DNA of 64,000 nucleotides from Moorena sp. SIO3I8 (GTDB taxonomy: Bacteria > Cyanobacteriota > Cyanobacteriia > Cyanobacteriales > Coleofasciculaceae), in contig NZ_JAAHHW010000007.1 in assembly GCF_010692325.1 (NCBI RefSeq), forward strand, positions 28,704 through 92,703, in the 5' to 3' direction. The translations under genes were made by a program, and so were the position numbers. Positions 52,549-61,374 of the stretch are shown piece after piece; the stretch's first letter is position 1; each line of letters begins with the position of its first letter. Under the pieces are notes generated by a model. That model had not been told where the DNA came from, ran no database searches, and was given only the letters and a program-made list of their open reading frames with translations.

Positions 52549-54318
52549 TTGAGCTGTATTGTGCATCTATTTGTTGCTGAATCAATTCATTGCATTAATC
52601 CCAATTGCCCAGCACCCTACCCTCAGCCAAGGGATAACAACTTTTGCAATGGTTGTGGAGCAAAGTTAAAGCTCAAGAATCGCTACTTACCTCTCCAGCT
52701 CTTGGGTTCAGGAGGATTTGCCAACATATACACCGTTTGGGATTTGCGGTCGAATACAGAAAAGGTGCTGAAGGTATTGCTAGATACTAAACCGAAGGTA
52801 TTGCAGCTATTTCAGCAAGAGGCAGATGTTTTGCAACGTCTGGATCATCCAGGCATTCCCAAAGTTGACCAAGATAGCTATTTTGTCGTTGATCTAGGTC
52901 TTGAGCCACAGGACCTGCACTGTTTGGTGATGGAAAAAATCAACGGTTCAACCTTGGAGCAAATGCTCACAGATCATCCTCAGGGATGTCCAGAGATATT
53001 AGTGCGGGACTGGCTCTACCAGGCAGCAGAAATTTTACAGGTCTTGCACAGTTGTGGAGTGATTCACCGTGACATCAAACCCTCAAACTTAATGCTGCGG
53101 GAAACCACGGGAGAGCTAGTGGCGATTGATTTTGGGGGAGCTAAACAATTGAGTGTGGGTTCTGAGTCTTCTCAGAACGATTCGACTCGGTTGATTACTC
53201 CAGGTTACTCTCCACCGGAACAGATAGCTGGTAGAGCAATTGGACCGCCTGCTGATTTCTATGCCCTCAGCCGAACCATGATTCATTTACTGACGGGTAT
53301 TGAGTTGAAGGATTTACAAGACCCAGTAACTGGTGAATTTCGATGGCGAGAGCAGGCAGTGGTAAGTCATGACTTGGCGGACTTGCTGGATGAAATGCTC
53401 AGCGTAGTACCCCAACAAAGACCAACAACTACGATTGAGATTCATCTGCGTCTAGGTATGACTCCTAGCACTAGTTACCAACCTATCCCAGCACCAGTAC
53501 CTTCCTCAGCACCAGTGTATTCGTCTCAAGGAAATCAGGTAGCTGCTCTGGGGTTATCTAGCCGTAAACTAAGACAATCTGTGACAGGCTTGACTCACTC
53601 GATCACATCCGTAAAACATTTATTTTTAGCAGTAGTGATCACCATCGCACTAGCCTGTCTCGATAGTGCCTGGGAGATGTTCCTCGGAGCTTTTGGGGGA
53701 GTTTTTTGTGCAACGGTTGGGTTTATGGTATTGAATTGGACAAGTCTTGGGGAGAAAGTGACAAATTGGCTCTCTGGGGAACTGTCTATGATCTTGCCTT
53801 CGCTACAAATAACAATGTGGCAAGAAATGCTATTGTTTGCGGCGGCTGGCTTAGGTACAGCTTGGGGGTTGACGGCTGCAAGAGGCTTTGGTCAGCAGCG
53901 GCGTTTTTTAGTGGCAGGGATAATGGGTATTTTTGGTTATAGCCTGGGATGGTTGATGTGGCAGGCAACGGTACCTACGCTATTATTGCTGTCTTATGTA
54001 CCTGACCAGGGGTTGCTGCCATGGATTACTGCGGTTACAGTAATGCTCCTGGTACTAGGATTAGGGCTACCCAGTCATAATCTTGTTCATGCCTTAGTGG
54101 TGGCAGCAGGAACTGGTGGCGTATTTGGGGGTCTAGTGTCATCTGATCTATTGCCAGCAGGATTTGTGGTTAATATCTTTTCCTTTTCTAGAACCGGTAA
54201 ACTGGATTTCTATCACCCGATGACTTTTTTTGCTATTTTGGCTATATTACAAGGATTTTGGCTAGGGGTGAGTTATTACCTGCTAGTGCCAGTAATGCGT
54301 TGGTTTGGCTGGCGTTAA
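52549..54318 (+). CDS. Membrane Ser/Thr protein kinase with N-terminal zinc-ribbon, likely frameshifted start
   Basis: The 589-aa protein has a Cys-rich start (CINPNCPAPYPQPRDNNFC, NGCG), a Hanks-type kinase domain and a C-terminal set of about six membrane helices (from about 360). Kinase motifs: LGSGGFANIYTV (P loop), KVLKVLL (Lys), HRDIKPSNLML (catalytic loop), AIDFGGAKQL (DFG) and TPGYSPPEQIAGR (activation segment). The frame begins with TTG at 52549. An ATG at 52542 in another frame reads MSLELYC, a start typical of the family. Removing 31 bp (52563-52593) would join it to INPNC, so the start may be disrupted. Target unknown. Confidence 0.88.
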   Translation: MSCIVHLFVAESIHCINPNCPAPYPQPRDNNFCNGCGAKLKLKNRYLPLQLLGSGGFANIYTVWDLRSNTEKVLKVLLDTKPKVLQLFQQEADVLQRLDHPGIPKVDQDSYFVVDLGLEPQDLHCLVMEKINGSTLEQMLTDHPQGCPEILVRDWLYQAAEILQVLHSCGVIHRDIKPSNLMLRETTGELVAIDFGGAKQLSVGSESSQNDSTRLITPGYSPPEQIAGRAIGPPADFYALSRTMIHLLTGIELKDLQDPVTGEFRWREQAVVSHDLADLLDEMLSVVPQQRPTTTIEIHLRLGMTPSTSYQPIPAPVPSSAPVYSSQGNQVAALGLSSRKLRQSVTGLTHSITSVKHLFLAVVITIALACLDSAWEMFLGAFGGVFCATVGFMVLNWTSLGEKVTNWLSGELSMILPSLQITMWQEMLLFAAAGLGTAWGLTAARGFGQQRRFLVAGIMGIFGYSLGWLMWQATVPTLLLLSYVPDQGLLPWITAVTVMLLVLGLGLPSHNLVHALVVAAGTGGVFGGLVSSDLLPAGFVVNIFSFSRTGKLDFYHPMTFFAILAILQGFWLGVSYYLLVPVMRWFGWR

Positions 54319-54420
54319 GGGAATAGGGATTAGGGAGTAGGGAGTGGGGAGTAGGGAAGTTGGAAGTGGTAAAAAATTCTGTGTATCTAATAGGTATGAG
54401 CAAAGCTATATTCGGTTTTA
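54319..54420. repeat. Partial palindromic element directly after the kinase stop
   Basis: GGGAATA/GGGAGTA heptamers start at the base after the TAA. They run to GGTAAAAAATTCTGTGTA and CATACC...AGCTATA-like ends at about 54415. The right half matches the elements at 22734, 40325 and 42180, with the left end missing. The DUF2808 gene follows. Confidence 0.6.
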
Positions 54421-54520
54421 TTATGGTTTTCTAAGGTAGATATCACGTAATTTTAACGGAAGAGTCTGATACTTAAGATTAAGTCCGGTAGAGTAGTTAT
54501 CCTTGAAGGGTATTGGTTAA

Positions 54521-54538
54521 TTAACAATTTTTTGTTAA
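54521..54538. promoter_or_regulatory. 18-bp AT-rich palindrome upstream of the DUF2808 gene
   Basis: TTAACAA and TTGTTAA arms around a TTTT centre lie about 46 bp before the start. It could be an operator or a weak hairpin. Confidence 0.4.
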
Positions 54539-54583
54539 ATAGTCAATTTCTTTCGGACGCTTTCTTGATTAGAGGTGATTCAG

Positions 54584-55174
54584 ATGACTAACACTATAGC
54601 ACGTTGGGAATTAACTAAGGCTCGTCTTATAGGCTCTGGTGCTTTTTTATTGGGTATATTGCTACCAACTACTCTTTATGGCTTACCTGCTAAGACGATT
54701 GAAATCGGTAATGGTAAGACTGTGTTTAATCGTGCTCCGCGTTTAGTTAGGGCAGCTACGAGCTTTACTAGAGTAAGGGTGCCAGCAACGTACCAATTCA
54801 CCCTCAGATTACCGGAAGATGCTGGAGAGTCTTTGCAAGCTGTAACGATTACCCAGAATAAAACTAATATCGAGAAAGTCAATTTTGATCCGAGAAAGAG
54901 TCGTGCATTTGTGGGCGATTCTTTTGCTGGTGGCTCATCCCTGACTTTGGCTAATATTGGGGGAAGTGAATCGTCTAACTCGGATCAAGTAACTGTTGTG
55001 TTTGATCCACCGGTTGCTCCTGGTGAAACCATTACAGTTTCGGTTAGAGCTAAGGAAAATCCTGAGTTTAGTGGTTCTTATTTATTTGGAGTCACTGCTT
55101 TTTCCACTGGAGACAATAGCCCTGGTTTATTCCTAGGTAGCCGTAGGTTGTTTTTTGATGAGTTTGGAGACTAA
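54584..55174 (+). CDS. DUF2808 exported protein
   Basis: The ATG at 54584 follows AGAGGTG and is preferred over a GTG nine bases upstream; it gives 196 aa. An N-terminal hydrophobic segment (IGSGAFLLGILLPTTLYGLP) acts as signal peptide. The remainder is beta-rich, with TYQFTLRLPEDAGESLQAVT and VVFDPPVAPGETITVSVRAKENP typical of DUF2808, ending in SYLFGVTAF and SRRLFF. The family is found mainly in cyanobacteria and its role is unknown; an envelope location is likely. The gene is followed by palindromic repeats and a terminator-like hairpin. Confidence 0.85.
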   Translation: MTNTIARWELTKARLIGSGAFLLGILLPTTLYGLPAKTIEIGNGKTVFNRAPRLVRAATSFTRVRVPATYQFTLRLPEDAGESLQAVTITQNKTNIEKVNFDPRKSRAFVGDSFAGGSSLTLANIGGSESSNSDQVTVVFDPPVAPGETITVSVRAKENPEFSGSYLFGVTAFSTGDNSPGLFLGSRRLFFDEFGD

Positions 55175-55188
55175 GGGATAAGTGTCGA

Positions 55189-55353
55189 TGTAGGGTGGGC
55201 AGTGGATGACACCGAGCAGCTGGGTTTTAGCTGTTGGTAACCACTGCCCACCATCGGATTAATCTAGCAGTAGTTTATGTAGGGTGGGCAGTGGATGACA
55301 GCGATCAGCTGTAGTTTAGCTGTTGGTAACCACTGCCCACCATCGGATTAATC
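55189..55353. repeat. Two copies of a TGTAGGGTGGGCAGTG inverted-repeat element
   Basis: Copies at 55189-55264 and 55278-55353 start TGTAGGGTGGGCAGTGGATG and end CCACTGCCCACCATCGGATT. The inner arms (GGGCAGTG / CACTGCCC) pair. Two more copies are at 56872-56949 and 57007-57084. Confidence 0.85.
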
Positions 55354-55439
55354 ACTAGCAGCCAATTGAGCAAATAATAGCTTCATCGGAATAGTTAAAA
55401 CTGGAGCTGAAGCCTGCTCACAAAGAACGACAGTATGGA

Positions 55440-55513
55440 AAAGCGATTGGCCTACGGCCTCAGCTTCCGCGCTTTTGCGATCGCGTAGCGTGACCAAAGG
55501 TCAATCGCATTTT
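55440..55513. repeat. Interspersed GCGATTGGCCTACGG / GCGTAGCGTGACC repeat
   Basis: One inverted pair: AAGCGATTGGCCTACGGCCT and the GCGATCGCGTAGCGTGACC to TCAATCGCA end. Similar words lie at 16577, 16674, 20226, 61505, 61730 and 61880. No gene is present from 55175 to 55813. Confidence 0.6.
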
Positions 55514-55564
55514 TAATTCCAGTCACCTGATCGGAATAGTTAAACACAGGAAACTTTAGAAGAT

Positions 55565-55597
55565 GGGGAGTCATATCAGCAACTGGCTCCCCTTTTT
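55565..55597 (+). terminator. Possible rho-independent terminator
   Basis: GGGGAG (55565-55570) pairs with CTCCCC (55587-55592), followed by TTTTT. It is the first such hairpin after the DUF2808 gene, but 390 bp away with repeats in between. Confidence 0.5.
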
Positions 55598-55813
55598 ACT
55601 GGCTGCATAGCTATTTACTAAAATTCTAAACTTGTGGACTTAACCTATTTTATAAATCCTAGAAATTGCTTTCAGTAATTTTAGTATTAATCTACCCATA
55701 ATCCGCTATTTTACTATACAATTTACTACACTGAATACCATGACAGCAACGAGAGCAGTGATCTCTTTTTGATGAGATGGTTTTTAGGATTAGTCTAGAA
55801 GTAAAAAATAGAA

Positions 55814-56830
55814 ATGAGCGAACCAATAGCTGACTATGACAATCCTTGGAAAGAAGCATTACAAGCCTATTTCGATTCATTTTTGCAGTTTTGTTTTCCC
55901 CAAGTTCACACTCTGATTGATTGGAATCAGACCCCCCAAGCCCTTGATACAGAATTACAGCAAATAGTTGGTGCTGCTGAGTCAGGAAAAAGAATCGCTG
56001 ATAAATTATTCCAGGTCTGGCTCTGTAGTGGAAATGAAACTTGGGTGTTGATTCATGTAGAGGTACAAAGCCAAAAAGAATCAACCTTTGCTAAGCGAAT
56101 GTACCAATATCATTACAGGGCATTTGACCTGTACGAGAAACCTGTGATTAGCTTAGCGGTATTGGGGGATGAGAATGCGTCTTGGTCTCCATCGTCCTAT
56201 GAATATGGCTTGGGAGGTTGTCGCCTGAGTCTAGAATTTCCGATTGTTAAATTACTGAACTATCAGTCAATGTGGCAGGTGTTGGAATCGAGTACTAATC
56301 CCTTTGCAGTAGTGGTAATGGCTCATTTGAAAACCAAAGCTACCCATAAACAACCGATGGAGCGCAAGCGATGGAAGTGGTACCTGATTCGGAGACTTTT
56401 TGAACGAGGTTATAGTAAAAACGATATAGTGAAACTGTTCCAGTGTATTGACCAAATGATGGCTTTACCGGAAGAGTTAGAACTGGAGCTGAATCAAGAA
56501 CTTGAACGTTATCAGGAGGAAAGACAGATGCCTTTGATTAGTCGAGTGGAAGAAAGGGCAATGAAGAGGGGTCTGGAACAAGGACTTCAACAGGGACTTC
56601 AACAAGGACTTCAACAAGGACTTCAAGAATCTCGGGAAGGTTTTCAAGAGACAGTAGTTAAAATTTTACAAAATCGGTTTGAATCGGTATCACCAGAATT
56701 GGTGGCAGCGATTAATTCAATAGAAGATATCTCTGTGTTGAAACAGTTGATTGATATCTCTCTTGAGAGTAACTCCCTTGAGGAATTTGAGCAGCTATTG
56801 GCACAACATCAGGTTGGTCAGGAGAATTAA
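55814..56830 (+). CDS. Rpn/PD-(D/E)XK nuclease-like protein with GLQQ coiled coil
   Basis: The 338-aa protein resembles the Rpn/transposase-like PD-(D/E)XK family common in cyanobacteria. The core is visible as DTELQQIVGAAESGKRIADK and WVLIHVEVQSQKESTFAKRM (the ExQ site), followed by YHYRAFDLYEKPVISLAVLG. The C-terminus has GLQQ repeats (LEQGLQQGLQQGLQQGLQ) and a helical segment VVKILQNRFESVSPELVAAI. An AGGAGG and ATG inside the gene (56516-56531) could start a shorter product with the coiled coil only. Its 3' end is duplicated at 57138-57480. Members are linked to recombination but this one's role is unknown. Confidence 0.82.
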   Translation: MSEPIADYDNPWKEALQAYFDSFLQFCFPQVHTLIDWNQTPQALDTELQQIVGAAESGKRIADKLFQVWLCSGNETWVLIHVEVQSQKESTFAKRMYQYHYRAFDLYEKPVISLAVLGDENASWSPSSYEYGLGGCRLSLEFPIVKLLNYQSMWQVLESSTNPFAVVVMAHLKTKATHKQPMERKRWKWYLIRRLFERGYSKNDIVKLFQCIDQMMALPEELELELNQELERYQEERQMPLISRVEERAMKRGLEQGLQQGLQQGLQQGLQESREGFQETVVKILQNRFESVSPELVAAINSIEDISVLKQLIDISLESNSLEEFEQLLAQHQVGQEN

Positions 56831-56838
56831 AGAGTATG

Positions 56839-56862
56839 GAAACGGGCAAGATGCCCGTTCCA
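56839..56862. repeat. Single AACGGGCA-AGA-TGCCCGTT palindrome
   Basis: The 19-bp palindrome lies 9 bp after the Rpn-like stop and carries a G/C pair at the position that is A/T or T/A in the other copies. CCACCA follows as elsewhere. Confidence 0.75.
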
Positions 56863-56871
56863 CCAAGTTGA

Positions 56872-57084
56872 TGTAGGGTGGGCAGTGCATCAAACAGATC
56901 AAATCAGCTGGGCGGATGTTGCTAAGCACTGCCCACCATCGAATTAATCACTTGCAGCCACTGTATTGACTAGATCATGGTTTGACCGGAATAGTTGAGA
57001 AGTTGATGTAGGGTGGGCAGTGCATCAAACAGATAAAATTACCTGGGCGGGTTTTGATAACCACTGCCCACCATGGAATTAATC
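56872..57084. repeat. Tandem duplication holding two TGTAGGGTGGGCAGTG elements
   Basis: Copies at 56872-56949 and 57007-57084, each followed by CACTTGCAGCCACTGTATTG and GACCGGAATAGTT. The repeat spacing is 135 bp. They lie between the Rpn-like gene and the copy of its 3' end. Confidence 0.8.
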
Positions 57085-57137
57085 ACTTGCAGCCACTGTA
57101 TTGACTAGATCATGGCTTGACCGGAATAGTTACAAGA

Positions 57138-57480
57138 GGAGCTGAATTAAGAACTTGAACGTTATCAGGAGGAAAGACAGATGCCTTTGATTAGTCGAGT
57201 GGAAGAAAGGGCAATGAAGAGGGGTCTGGAACAAGGACTTCAACAGGGACTTCAAGAATCTCGGGAAAGCTTACAAGAGACAGTGGTTAAGATTTTACAA
57301 AATCGGTTTGAATCGGTATCACCAGAATTGGTGGCAGCGATTAATTCAATAGAAGATATCTCTGTGTTGAAACAGTTGATTGATCACTCTCTTAAGAGTA
57401 AATCCCTTGAGGAATTTGAGCAGCTATTGGCACAACATCACTCCCGACTTCCTACAACTCAATGGAATAATGATCTTTAG
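57138..57480 (+). pseudogene. Duplicated 3' fragment of the Rpn-like gene
   Basis: Bases from 57138 (GAGCTGAATTAAGAACTTGA) match 56487 onward (GAGCTGAATCAAGAACTTGA); a CAA to TAA change gives a stop at the start of the copy. From the ATG at 57181, preceded by AGGAGG, 99 codons remain (MPLISRVEERAMKRGLEQGL...). The nuclease core is missing, two GLQQ units are lost, and the last residues come from the 3' end of the convergent gene. A short product remains possible. Confidence 0.8.
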
Positions 57481-58978
57481 CATCTTGTCCTGGACCCTGA
57501 GTCCACCGTGAATCAGGTTTCCAAGCACCATTTTCTTCTTCCCGACGGCGAGTGCGGACAGTGAGCTGATTACCGTTAATTTTCAGTAGATTATATTGCC
57601 AGGGATAACCAGTTCTTAGTTCAAGGGTCGGTGCGCCAAAGGTGCCAGCACAAATTCCATTGAGTTTGCGCCCACCTGGACTGAGGTCGTAACGGAAAAG
57701 GCTGGTTTCAGCTTTGTGGATATGTCCGTGGAGGAACAACCGGAATCCAGCTTGGGCCAGTTGTTCGATGAATCCTTGGTCGATAATCCTATCGCTTCCG
57801 TTACTATTCAGGGGATGGTGCCAAACCGCTATTTTCAGGCACTTGCCGTAGTCTGAGTTGCGAATCTCGCTCAGGGCTTTGGTCAGAGCATTTGGGTGGA
57901 TGCTAGCACGGTCTGTGAAGTGGTGATCCAGTTGCCAAGCGGAATTTAGTCCTAGGATCAGCAACTTTTGATCTGGGAAATGGTCGATAATCCCTTGCTC
58001 GCGATAGTCGAGGGGATAGGGTTGACCTTTGATGGCTTGATAGAATTGACTGAAGTGGGCAAAGCGTTGTTGGTATTTGGCTTCGTCTCGGACTCGAATC
58101 ACCTGATCAGTGACTTTGATGTAGTCACTGTCTTGGAGTTTATCATGGTCTTTTGTGCGATCGCATAACTCATAAGCCTCTGTTGCTAGTTCCCAGTTGA
58201 GGTCATGGTTACCGGGAACTAGAACAATTTGCTTCCGGTCTAGGGGGAAGTCTTTGCGAAAGTTGTCGAGAAAGTGTTGTGCAGCTTTGTATTCTTGAGG
58301 AGTAGACTCATTGCCGATATCACCGGAGAGGATAAGAGCATCAAGATGAGGGATTTTAAGGTCTTGGGTGAGGTCTTGGGCGAGTTGGTTTGACCAATTT
58401 TTAGCTTCGTCAGGGGTGGTGATGTGGAGGTCCGAGAGGTGGAGGATGTATATGGTTTGAGTGGTAATTGGTTCAGGGCTATCGGGTTTGGGAGTAGCTG
58501 TGGGATTATCGATTACCTTGTAAAATTGGTAGCGCTTTTGACTGGCTTCAAGGGCTTTAATGGTTTTCTGAAAAGTATCTTGATCATTAGTTGCTGCAAG
58601 AGTTGCTGCAAACTCTTCGTTTTTCAGTAGATTAATCAGTTTAGGAATAGTAGCATCTGTACCAATTTCACCCAAAGCTTCTGCCGCCATTACACGTAGA
58701 TATGAGTTATCATTATCCAGGCATTTTATTAACAGTTCAATCCCCATTTCTATCCCAATTTTGTCCAGAGCCTCTGCCGCACTTGTAGCCACAGATGGGT
58801 CGGGATCATCCAGAGATTTAATTAACGGGTCAATCGCCACTTCTGTCCCAATTTTGCCCAGAGCTTTTGCTGCACTTATCCGCACAGATGGGTCGGTATC
58901 ATTCAGGCATCTAATTAATCGGTTAATCGCCTTCTGTCCCAATTTTACCCAGAGCATCTGCCCCCCTTCCACGCACAT
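57452..58978 (-). CDS. HEAT-repeat calcineurin-like metallophosphoesterase, probably the split 3' part of the NACHT gene
   Basis: The 508-aa frame has HEAT repeats (about 17-135; LIRCLNDTDPSVRISAAKAL, DPLIKSLDDPDPSVATSAAE) and a metallophosphoesterase domain (about 175-480). Its motifs are ILHLSDLHIT, DALILSGDIGN, VLVPGNHDLNW, IAVWHHPLNS and LFLHGHIHKAE, so it is likely active on a phosphoester. The first 16 residues (MCVEGGQMLWVKLGQK) are an out-of-frame reading of a HEAT repeat, and the true frame begins only where a 2-bp deletion restores it. The gene therefore looks like the 3' half of one with the upstream NACHT gene. Translation of this part alone is uncertain. Confidence 0.85.
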   Translation of the reverse strand: MCVEGGQMLWVKLGQKAINRLIRCLNDTDPSVRISAAKALGKIGTEVAIDPLIKSLDDPDPSVATSAAEALDKIGIEMGIELLIKCLDNDNSYLRVMAAEALGEIGTDATIPKLINLLKNEEFAATLAATNDQDTFQKTIKALEASQKRYQFYKVIDNPTATPKPDSPEPITTQTIYILHLSDLHITTPDEAKNWSNQLAQDLTQDLKIPHLDALILSGDIGNESTPQEYKAAQHFLDNFRKDFPLDRKQIVLVPGNHDLNWELATEAYELCDRTKDHDKLQDSDYIKVTDQVIRVRDEAKYQQRFAHFSQFYQAIKGQPYPLDYREQGIIDHFPDQKLLILGLNSAWQLDHHFTDRASIHPNALTKALSEIRNSDYGKCLKIAVWHHPLNSNGSDRIIDQGFIEQLAQAGFRLFLHGHIHKAETSLFRYDLSPGGRKLNGICAGTFGAPTLELRTGYPWQYNLLKINGNQLTVRTRRREEENGAWKPDSRWTQGPGQDAKDHYSIEL

Positions 58979-59045
58979 CTAGTTTCTGATCATCCAGGCA
59001 TTTACTTAACTAGTCAATCCTGGCTTCTCTGCCCGATTTTTTTTA
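58920..59045 (-). other. Degenerate HEAT repeat joining the NACHT and phosphoesterase frames
   Basis: Read from the NACHT side, one extra base puts the frame out at about 59030, giving the stop at 59014-59016. The shifted frame reads ID-stop-LSKCLDDQKLDVRGRG and ADALGKIGTE, a HEAT repeat with an in-frame TAG. A missing 2 bp at about 58930 (cgccTTCTG against cgccacTTCTG in sister repeats) moves to the phosphoesterase frame. Three lesions in one repeat point to decay of a once continuous gene. Confidence 0.75.
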
Positions 59046-61374
59046 GAGCATATTCTGCACTTTCACGCACAGATGATTCGGGATCACCCAGGCATTTTTT
59101 TAACGGATTAATCGCTACTTTGTTACCAATTTTTCCAAGAGCATCTGCCGCACTTATCCGCACAGATGATTCGGGATTATTCAGGGATTTAATTAATGGA
59201 TCAATCGCTACTTCTGCCTTAATTTTACCGAGAGAATCTGCCGCATTTATCTGCACAAAATAGTTATCATCATCTAGCAATTTAATTAACGGCTCAATCG
59301 TCATTTCTGTCCCAATTTCCCCGAGAGATTCTGCCGCTCTTCCACGCACAGATGAGTCGGGATCATCCAGGGATTTAATTAACGGCTCAATCGTCATTTC
59401 TGTCCCAATTTCCCCGAGAGATTCTGCCGCTCTTCCACGCACAGATGAGTCGGGATCATCCAGGGATTTAATTAACGGCTCAATCGCCACTTCTGTCCCA
59501 ATTTTGCCCAGAGCTTCTGCCGCCCTTTCACGCACAGATGAGTCGGGATCATCCAGGGATTTAATTAACCGGTCAATCGTGGCTTCTGTCCCGATTTCCC
59601 CCAGAGCAGATACCGCCATCTTCCGCACAGAATAGTCGGGATCATCCAGGGATTTAATTAACCGGTCAATCGCCACTTCTGTCCCGATTTCCCCCAGAGC
59701 AGATACCGCCATCCTCCGCACAGAATAGTCGGGATCATCCAGGGATTTAATTAATGGTTCAATCCTGGTTTCTGTCCCTATTTCCCCTAGAGCAGATGCT
59801 GCACTTATCCGCACAGATGGGTCGGGATCATCGAGGAATTTAATTAACGGGTCAATCGTTGCTTCTGTCCCTATTTCCCCTAGAGCTTCTGCCGCATTTA
59901 TTCGCACGTATAAATTGTCATCATCCAGGTATTTAATTAGCTCAGGTATGGCTGTTTCTGATTGAGTTACTCCCAACAGCTGAACCTTAAGAGACTTCGG
60001 AACATTTAACCGAGCTACCAACTGGACAGTATCTTCCTGAAATTCCGGTTTTACTGCTCCTGCTAACCTGGCTCCCAGTTGCCAATCAAAATCTAACCCT
60101 AACCTTACCACCCGCTGGGCTTGGGCTTGATTGTCTACCAATTGCAGCATCATGACCAGAGGTTCTGTCCATTTCCAATAATTGAGATAGGTCTGTTGCA
60201 ACTGCTGATCCGTAATACGTGGTAATTGCTTCAATAAATATTCTGCTGTATAGTATTCTTGGAGCAGTTGGTGTCGAAACTCAATCAACTCTCCTGATTG
60301 TTGAATCAAGTGATGGTTTAGTAAGTCCTTAAGCCAAGTCCTGGCGCAAACATTAGGATTAACAACAGCTTTCTTAAGTAGATAATTAGTTAAAATTTCT
60401 TCAGCTTTTGTTTTAGCAATAGCAACGCTGATCTCCTCGGGTTTATCGGGGTTATCCCCTCTTGTCATCACAAACCCTAACTGTTGCAGCAGCTCAGGCC
60501 AAAATTTTCTTGATTGATTATCGGAAACGTTAACATCTTGCTTGATTTTCTTAGAATAGAACTGGGTAAATGAGCGAAACACTAAACCGAGATTAGACGG
60601 TATCTTACCTATAGACTTAAACAGGTCACATAGCATCATCAATAGTAGGGGGGTTTGCCCAAACTCCCGTAAGCGATCGCTCAACTGCTCAAGCATCTGC
60701 TCCCCCTGTTGTGGCAAATACTTTCGGACAAACTCTGACATTTGGGCTGCACTCAAGGGTTGCATTTCCAACTTCTTCTGAATCCCCAAGTCACCACCAA
60801 CTCCTAAATCCCTAGTGGTGAAAATCATTGGAGTACTTTTCTGGTAATCCTGCCGAAACTGAGTCAAATCCTGGCGTGCGTCATCTGAAGGTAACTCGTT
60901 GACGCCATCGATAAGTAACCAGAATTGTCCATCAAACAATAGTCTTTCGATATCGGTAGAGTCGAGCAGTACACCATGGCGTTTCAGAAAATTCCGCACT
61001 AACTCCAGCACAGATGTCTGGTAATATCGCAGTTCCACCAGCACCGGAATTTTCCCTTGTATCCCCTTATCTGCCAGCAATTGCACTAATGCTGTGGATT
61101 TGCCTGAACCCGGACGTCCCACCAGTAATACATGGTCATCAGCATACTTGCGCAATCCTTCTAGGATAGGCAAGCGTTCAGTTTCTTCTCGATTTTGGTT
61201 TCTTTCTGGCTGCTCCGACTTGATGGTTTGCACCATCAGGCCAAAATCAAACAGCCTCGGGGTCTGTTGCTGCTGCTTGCGCTTGCGGTCTTCGATATCG
61301 GTCGGGGTATAAACTTGCCACCATTGGGCGTAGGTTTTACGGATTGATTCTAGATAGGGATCCCAATTGGCCAT
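59014..61374 (-). CDS. NACHT-type STAND NTPase with ten HEAT repeats
   Basis: The 786-aa protein has a short helical N-terminus, a NACHT NTPase (about 65-330) and ten HEAT repeats. Walker A is GRPGSGKSTALVQ, Walker B FWLLIDGVNELP, sensor 1 MIFTTRD, with the helical part LREFGQTPLLLMMLCDLF. From about 470 ten 31-residue HEAT repeats follow (TEVAIDPLIKSLDDPDSSVR, then RAAESLGEIG). Two neighbouring 93-bp units are identical at about 59299-59483, so the array is recent. NACHT proteins sense a ligand through repeats and switch an effector on; the effector here may be the phosphoesterase in the next frame. The ATG at 61374 has no strong ribosome site. Confidence 0.9.
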   Translation of the reverse strand: MANWDPYLESIRKTYAQWWQVYTPTDIEDRKRKQQQQTPRLFDFGLMVQTIKSEQPERNQNREETERLPILEGLRKYADDHVLLVGRPGSGKSTALVQLLADKGIQGKIPVLVELRYYQTSVLELVRNFLKRHGVLLDSTDIERLLFDGQFWLLIDGVNELPSDDARQDLTQFRQDYQKSTPMIFTTRDLGVGGDLGIQKKLEMQPLSAAQMSEFVRKYLPQQGEQMLEQLSDRLREFGQTPLLLMMLCDLFKSIGKIPSNLGLVFRSFTQFYSKKIKQDVNVSDNQSRKFWPELLQQLGFVMTRGDNPDKPEEISVAIAKTKAEEILTNYLLKKAVVNPNVCARTWLKDLLNHHLIQQSGELIEFRHQLLQEYYTAEYLLKQLPRITDQQLQQTYLNYWKWTEPLVMMLQLVDNQAQAQRVVRLGLDFDWQLGARLAGAVKPEFQEDTVQLVARLNVPKSLKVQLLGVTQSETAIPELIKYLDDDNLYVRINAAEALGEIGTEATIDPLIKFLDDPDPSVRISAASALGEIGTETRIEPLIKSLDDPDYSVRRMAVSALGEIGTEVAIDRLIKSLDDPDYSVRKMAVSALGEIGTEATIDRLIKSLDDPDSSVRERAAEALGKIGTEVAIEPLIKSLDDPDSSVRGRAAESLGEIGTEMTIEPLIKSLDDPDSSVRGRAAESLGEIGTEMTIEPLIKLLDDDNYFVQINAADSLGKIKAEVAIDPLIKSLNNPESSVRISAADALGKIGNKVAINPLKKCLGDPESSVRESAEYALKKIGQRSQD

